DNA of 18,298 bases. Source: an uncultured Blautia sp. Lineage in GTDB: Bacteria > Bacillota > Clostridia > Lachnospirales > Lachnospiraceae. Both the position numbers and the translations under genes were made by a program. Position 1 is the stretch's first letter; each line of letters starts with the position of its first letter. The stretch is from assembly GCA_900549015.1 (NCBI GenBank), contig URMH01000049.1:1-18298 (forward strand), read 5' to 3'. The notes under the pieces were generated by a model. That model did no database searches, was not told where the DNA came from, and saw nothing but the letters and a program-made list of their open reading frames with translations. Below, piece by piece: positions 14,334 to 18,298 of the stretch.

Positions 14334-15707
14334 TTATTTTCCCATACAGAATTTACTGAAAATCTCATTTACCAGGTCTTCTCCTACCGATTCTCCTATA
14401 ATACGTCCAAGACTTTCATAGGCGTTCATAAGGTCTATGGAAAAGAAATCTTCCGGCATATCCATTTCTATGCTGTTTTTTACAAGACGCAAACTCTCTG
14501 CCGCCTCCATAAGAGCCTCTTTGTGGCGGGCGTTTGTAATATAAACCTCATCGTTAAAGGAAATCTCCCCGCTGAAGAACATATTTTTAATCTCTTTTTC
14601 CAGCTCACGGATTCCTGTCTCCTCTTTTGCTGAAACAGAAATAACCGGACGGTTCACCCTTTCCTTTAACGCTTTCATATCCACTTTCGGTTCAAGGTCT
14701 GTCTTATTATATAAAACAATCGCCTTCCTGCTGTCAAGCATGGATATGATTTCTTCATCGTTTTCATCAAGAGGACGGGAACTGTCCACAACGTAAAGAA
14801 TCAAATCTGCTTCTTTTGCCATATCTCTGGCGCGGTTTACACCAATTTTTTCCACTACGTCCTCTGTCTCACGGATTCCTGCCGTATCGATCATTCGAAG
14901 GGAAATTCCATGAAGATTAATATATTCTTCCAGTATATCTCTTGTTGTTCCTTCTATGTCTGTAACAATCGCTCTGTTTTCTCCTACAAGAACATTTAAA
15001 AGAGAAGACTTTCCTGCATTTGGTTTTCCCAGTATGACTGTTCGGATTCCTTCTTTAATCATTTTTCCATCTGAGGCAGTTTTCAACAGATGCGCAATTT
15101 CTTCCTGTGCTTTTTCCACAATTTCAAGAAGCTCCTGTGAATATCCGTCAAGGCTGATATGCTCCGGATCATCAAGGGCTGATTCTATATATGCAATGTG
15201 ATAAATCAGGTCTTTTCTTATATCTCTGATCGCCTTCTGTACAGAACCCCTTAACTGCTCCATAGAACTTTTGAGGGCATACTCATTTTTTGCCTGAATG
15301 ACATCCATTACTGCTTCCGCCTGAGAAAGATCCATCTTGCCATTTAAAAATGCCCGCTTTGTAAATTCTCCGGGAGAAGCTGTTTTTGCTCCGTTTTTCA
15401 GAACCGTTTCCAGAACACGTCTCATGGCGTACACGCCGCCGTGACAGTCTATTTCTACCGTATCCTCTCCTGTAAAGGTTCTCGGCGCTCTCATTACCAT
15501 CACAAGAACCTCATCAATTAATTCCTCCCCATCATATACATATCCATAATGGATGGTATGTGTGGGAACTTTATTTATATCTTTTTTTCCGCCCTTTGAA
15601 CGGTATATGCGACTTACTATATCCAACGCTTCCGGTCCGCTGACTCTTATGATCCCGATTCCCGACTCGCTCATGGCTGTGGATATTGCAGCAATGGTTG
15701 TCTCCAT
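14334..15707 (-). CDS. mnmE: tRNA modification GTPase MnmE
   Basis: MnmE (TrmE) is the GTPase of the MnmE-MnmG tRNA U34 modification complex. Residues 1-120 form the formyl-tetrahydrofolate-binding domain. The G domain sits inside the helical domain: G1 GKPNAGKS (227-234), switch GTTRD (253-257), DTAG (274-277), NKTD (334-337). The chain ends in C-M-G-K (C454), the conserved C-terminal cysteine motif. Length 457 is normal. ATG follows a GGAGG site. The gap of 98 bp to jag is the only wide one in the block and carries a long hairpin, so mnmE-mnmG-rsmG may be expressed at a different level from jag. Confidence 0.97.
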   Translation of the reverse strand: METTIAAISTAMSESGIGIIRVSGPEALDIVSRIYRSKGGKKDINKVPTHTIHYGYVYDGEELIDEVLVMVMRAPRTFTGEDTVEIDCHGGVYAMRRVLETVLKNGAKTASPGEFTKRAFLNGKMDLSQAEAVMDVIQAKNEYALKSSMEQLRGSVQKAIRDIRKDLIYHIAYIESALDDPEHISLDGYSQELLEIVEKAQEEIAHLLKTASDGKMIKEGIRTVILGKPNAGKSSLLNVLVGENRAIVTDIEGTTRDILEEYINLHGISLRMIDTAGIRETEDVVEKIGVNRARDMAKEADLILYVVDSSRPLDENDEEIISMLDSRKAIVLYNKTDLEPKVDMKALKERVNRPVISVSAKEETGIRELEKEIKNMFFSGEISFNDEVYITNARHKEALMEAAESLRLVKNSIEMDMPEDFFSIDLMNAYESLGRIIGESVGEDLVNEIFSKFCMGK

Positions 15708-15721
15708 AATCTTCCTCCATT

Positions 15722-15798
15722 ATAAAAAAGAAATGTTATTCCCGGAAAAGCCACGCAAAGTATTGCGTGTTATTCATGCTTTCACCAGGAATAACATT
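15722..15798 (-). terminator. Long hairpin with T-tract between jag and mnmE
   Basis: On the minus strand AATGTTATTCC (15798-15788) pairs perfectly with GGAATAACATT (15742-15732). The helix continues inward with TGG/CCG, then GAAAGC against GCTTTTC. It is capped by CACGCAA/TTGCGTG (15769-15752) with a four-base loop. The 3' arm runs into TTTCTTTTTTAT. This has the shape of an intrinsic terminator or attenuator in front of mnmE, placed inside an otherwise tightly packed operon. A small palindromic repeat element is an alternative. Confidence 0.6.
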
Positions 15799-15805
15799 CT
15801 CTGTC

Positions 15806-16762
15806 TTAATTTCTCTTTAATTTTACAACTACATGACGGTAAGGTTCTTCGCCCTCACTGACGGTCTCTACGAATTTATTTCCCTGCAGTGCAGAGTGGA
15901 TAATTCTTCTCTCATAAGGATTCATCGGTTCAAGAACAACAGGTCTTCTTGTTTTCTTTACCTTGTAAGCGATTCCTCTTGCAAGGTTTTCCAGTGTTTC
16001 CTTACGGCGTCTTCTGTAATCCTCTGTATCCAGTTTTACACGGATATAGTTTTCCTTGCCTTTATTTACAACAAGGCTTGTGAGATACTGAAGAGAATCA
16101 AGTGTCTGGCCTCTTTTTCCAATGAGGATTCCCATATCTTCCCCTTCAAAGTTTACATCAAGACTTCCGTCGTTTTTATTATAAACAGCAGTAATCTCTA
16201 CTTCTCCAAGCTTCATGGAGGCGAACACATCGCGAAGGAATACCTTTGCTCTCTCTTCTGCTTCTCTGATTTCCTCAGGATCTGTGAGAACAGGTACAGG
16301 TTTTGCCGCTCTTACCGGTTTTTCTCTTACAGGTCTTTCCTGTTTTTCCTTTGTATATCTTTCTTTCGCCGGTCTTTCAAATCTGTCGTTTTTCTCGAAC
16401 CTTTCATTTCTGTCAGATTTTTCACTTCTGTCGTATCTGGCAGATGTGTTTTCCTTTGATGTTTTTTCAGAAACCATCTTTTCTGCAGGTTTTTCAAAGG
16501 AATTTTCTTTTTTCTTTTTCTCCGTTTTAAAGGAATCCAGTTTTACAGAACCAATAATATCTTTTATCTCTTCTTCTTCGGAAACTGTTTCTTTTCTGCG
16601 CGCTTTAATTACGGCAGGTTTGCTTCCGATTCCGAAAAATCCGGAACTTCCTTCGCTGACCACCTGAATTTCAAGCTGGTCGCTTGATGTTCCAAGCTCA
16701 ATACACGCTTTTGTAATGGCATCATTTTTTGTTTTTGCTGAAAACTGAATATAATCCTCCAT
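15806..16762 (-). CDS. jag: RNA-binding protein Jag / KhpB
   Basis: Jag (KhpB, SpoIIIJ-associated) is a cytoplasmic RNA-binding protein which, in streptococci, pairs with KhpA and affects cell elongation. The 318-residue protein has a Jag-N domain (1-55, ending in SSGFFGIGSKPAVIKAR). A long charged linker (about 60-155) is full of R, E, K and D with a repeated RFE/RNE pattern. A type II KH domain with GKRGQ at 215-219 follows, and the R3H domain has R285 and H289 (ERRIIH). It is longer than the Bacillus protein because of the linker, which is probably disordered. It starts 21 bp after yidC, with GGAGGGG upstream. Confidence 0.93.
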   Translation of the reverse strand: MEDYIQFSAKTKNDAITKACIELGTSSDQLEIQVVSEGSSGFFGIGSKPAVIKARRKETVSEEEEIKDIIGSVKLDSFKTEKKKKENSFEKPAEKMVSEKTSKENTSARYDRSEKSDRNERFEKNDRFERPAKERYTKEKQERPVREKPVRAAKPVPVLTDPEEIREAEERAKVFLRDVFASMKLGEVEITAVYNKNDGSLDVNFEGEDMGILIGKRGQTLDSLQYLTSLVVNKGKENYIRVKLDTEDYRRRRKETLENLARGIAYKVKKTRRPVVLEPMNPYERRIIHSALQGNKFVETVSEGEEPYRHVVVKLKRN

Positions 16763-16783
16763 CTGAAACCCCTCCGTTTCTAA

Positions 16784-18082
16784 TTACTTCTTCTTGTTTC
16801 GTTCATCGAAATCTCTGACCATATTTGCTTTGGCTGTTATACTTCCGGGTTTTGCTTTCGCTGCATTCTGGTAAGATTGTTCAACTTTTCTTGCTCTTTC
16901 AGTTGCATTATTTACTTCTGCACCCTTCTGAGCCTTTGCATTATTTATATTTTTCACATTCTGATGAGCCTGATTTGTGATCTTCTGAGGAGGAAGTCCT
17001 GCTTTTTCCCTCTTCTTCTCCATCTTTTTCATATTTTCATTAATCAGGTCATCAATATTCATTCGATCCATATGACGGTTGATCAAAAGCTGCTGTATAC
17101 TTCGCACCACCGCACTGGAAATCCAGTAAATACCAAGACCTACCGGGAATGTAAAACAGAAAATCGCAGACATAAGCGGCATGATCGTATTCATCATCTT
17201 CATGGAGTTCATCATTGCATTCTGCTCGCCGTCCTGCTGTGCTGCCTGCGGCATAAGCTTAATATTCAGCATCTGCGTTACCCATGAAAGAATTGGAATC
17301 ATAAGAGCTGCGATCGCAAGAATAATTGCACCGCCTGTAAAAGCAGCCTTAATATAAGTCATTGGCTGGTCTGCAATATTCAGCCCGAAGAAATTCTGCA
17401 TTTTTGAAATTTCATGAGCTGCTGTATCAATTACTCCGGAAAAACCGGAAAACTGGTCTACTGTTGCAAGCTCCTTCCACTGTGAAGGAGATAAAGCATA
17501 TAAAAAGTCAATAATAGAGTTGCTTGTTGCCTGATTTCCGTCCATAATAAGCTGAACTCTTGTTATTTTATTATCTGTAATAAAATTCTGAACAAGCTGT
17601 GTATATCCATCTACTGCTGTAATATGAGAAACAGCTTCTGTAAAAATATCCTTAACGCTTCCAACATATGCAGGAATTTTATAAATAACCTGCCACAACG
17701 CCATCAATATAGGAAACTGAATTGCAAGCTGTACACAGTTTCCTGTTGGAGAAACACCGTATTTCTGATAAATTGCCTGTGTTTCTTCATTCATTTTCTG
17801 CATGGAAACCTGGTCGCGTTTTCCCTGATATTTCTTCTGCACCTTCTGAAGCTCAGGCTGCATAAATGCACTGAGTTTTGAAAACTTCTGCTGCTTAATC
17901 TGCAGAGGAGTCATCAGCGCATAAATGATGATACTGAAAATAATGATACAAATACCAAGGTTCTGAACGCCGAATAAACCGTCCAGCATTTTATAAATAC
18001 CGTCCATAATCCATCCCATGACAGATGCGACCTGGCCGATAATCGGAGTGCCACTCTTTGTGGCTAAAATCATCATCTCCAA
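16784..18082 (-). CDS. yidC: Membrane protein insertase YidC/Oxa1 family
   Basis: YidC inserts and folds inner-membrane proteins, alone or with Sec. The 432-residue protein has a first membrane segment at about 43-60, then the coiled-coil hairpin (KQQKFSKLSAFMQPELQKVQKKYQGK). Further segments follow near 118-137 (NCVQLAIQFPILMALWQVIY), and at about 245-270 and 300-325. The basic C-terminal tail (about 340-432) is long. I see no lipoprotein signal (no lipobox Cys), unlike SpoIIIJ of Bacillus. At the place of the groove arginine (five residues before the Pro of TM1) there is Y54. The start is TTG at 18082, eight bases from AGGAGG; the ATGs at 18076 and 18073 are further away. Confidence 0.93.
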   Translation of the reverse strand: MEMMILATKSGTPIIGQVASVMGWIMDGIYKMLDGLFGVQNLGICIIIFSIIIYALMTPLQIKQQKFSKLSAFMQPELQKVQKKYQGKRDQVSMQKMNEETQAIYQKYGVSPTGNCVQLAIQFPILMALWQVIYKIPAYVGSVKDIFTEAVSHITAVDGYTQLVQNFITDNKITRVQLIMDGNQATSNSIIDFLYALSPSQWKELATVDQFSGFSGVIDTAAHEISKMQNFFGLNIADQPMTYIKAAFTGGAIILAIAALMIPILSWVTQMLNIKLMPQAAQQDGEQNAMMNSMKMMNTIMPLMSAIFCFTFPVGLGIYWISSAVVRSIQQLLINRHMDRMNIDDLINENMKKMEKKREKAGLPPQKITNQAHQNVKNINNAKAQKGAEVNNATERARKVEQSYQNAAKAKPGSITAKANMVRDFDERNKKK

Positions 18083-18128
18083 TTTTACTTCCTCCTAGAA
18101 TCTGAAAGTCGTCTGACTTCCTACTCTT

Positions 18129-18298
18129 TTATGGCACAGGGTCATACCCTCCGTGAGAAAACGGATTACATCTTAAAATTCTCCATACTGCAAGAAGGCT
18201 GCCCTTTATTGCGCCATATTTTTGAATTGCTTCTAATCCATACTGAGAACATGTGGGAATATACGGACATTTTGTTCTCTTCATCGGTGATAAATACT
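18129..18298 (-). CDS. yidD: Membrane protein insertion efficiency factor YidD (partial)
   Basis: The window ends inside this gene, so its 5' part is missing. The last 55 codons read on from YLSPMKRTKCPYIPTCSQYG, then GAIKGSLLAVWRILRCNP and FSHGGYDPVP before TAA at 18131-18129. The three cysteines and the C-x5-C and RC-N-P patterns are those of YidD, a small membrane-associated factor that aids YidC-dependent insertion. It lies 46 bp before yidC. rnpA and rpmH are expected just outside the window (inference from conserved order). Confidence 0.93.
   Translation of the reverse strand, partial: YLSPMKRTKCPYIPTCSQYGLEAIQKYGAIKGSLLAVWRILRCNPFSHGGYDPVP

Noticed and set aside
15719..15724. TATAAT on the minus strand as a promoter for mnmE
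   Set aside because: Transcription would begin inside or after the mnmE ribosome binding site, leaving no usable leader.
1..18298. CRISPR arrays, insertion sequences, phage or toxin genes
   Set aside because: No regularly spaced repeats, transposase motifs or integrase genes were seen; apart from the tRNA-like array all coding space is explained by housekeeping and transporter genes.

Overview
The window looks like an origin-proximal chromosomal segment of a low-to-moderate GC anaerobic Firmicute, most likely Lachnospiraceae (inference). The grounds are the gene order yidD-yidC-jag-mnmE-mnmG-rsmG followed by parA-parB, consensus ParB sites, strong AGGAGG ribosome binding sites, and a terminal gene that resembles the DUF3881 family, which I associate with Lachnospiraceae. 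Almost everything is on the minus strand; only one alpha/beta hydrolase gene is on the plus strand.

Reading the minus strand from the right edge: (1) 18298-11711 is the ribosome/membrane block, with the end of yidD, yidC (membrane insertase), jag/khpB (RNA-binding), mnmE and mnmG (tRNA wobble-uridine modification) and rsmG (16S rRNA methylation). It ends in a clear intrinsic terminator at 11678-11712. The one wide gap in it, between jag and mnmE, holds a long hairpin with a T-tract. (2) 11518-6653 is a four-gene Gld-like ABC transporter operon: ATPase, ABC-2 permease, GldG-type auxiliary protein and DUF4340 protein. It is preceded by a structured leader that ends in a terminator-like hairpin. 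(3) 6499-5549 (plus strand) is a membrane-anchored alpha/beta hydrolase converging on that operon. (4) 5124-685 is parA-parB-DUF4446-serS-DUF3881, a tight operon. Perfect parS sites lie in front of parA and inside the DUF4340 gene, with a near-perfect one inside the hydrolase gene.

(5) 684-1 is the most unusual part. A normal tRNA-Arg(CCU) gene at 14-87 is preceded by two diverged tRNA-like units (about 247-366 and 500-624). Each has its own sigma-A-like promoter, a tRNA-like D-arm and CCU loop, a T-loop-like hairpin and a closing helix. The three units look like tandem duplicates. The two upstream copies cannot fold as ordinary tRNAs, yet they keep the tRNA elbow motifs. They may be decaying tRNA genes or an undescribed tRNA-mimicking RNA family.

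Together the genes cover translation quality (mnmE, mnmG, rsmG, serS, tRNA-Arg), membrane biogenesis (yidC, yidD), chromosome segregation (parA, parB, parS) and one transporter of unknown substrate inserted between rsmG and parA.
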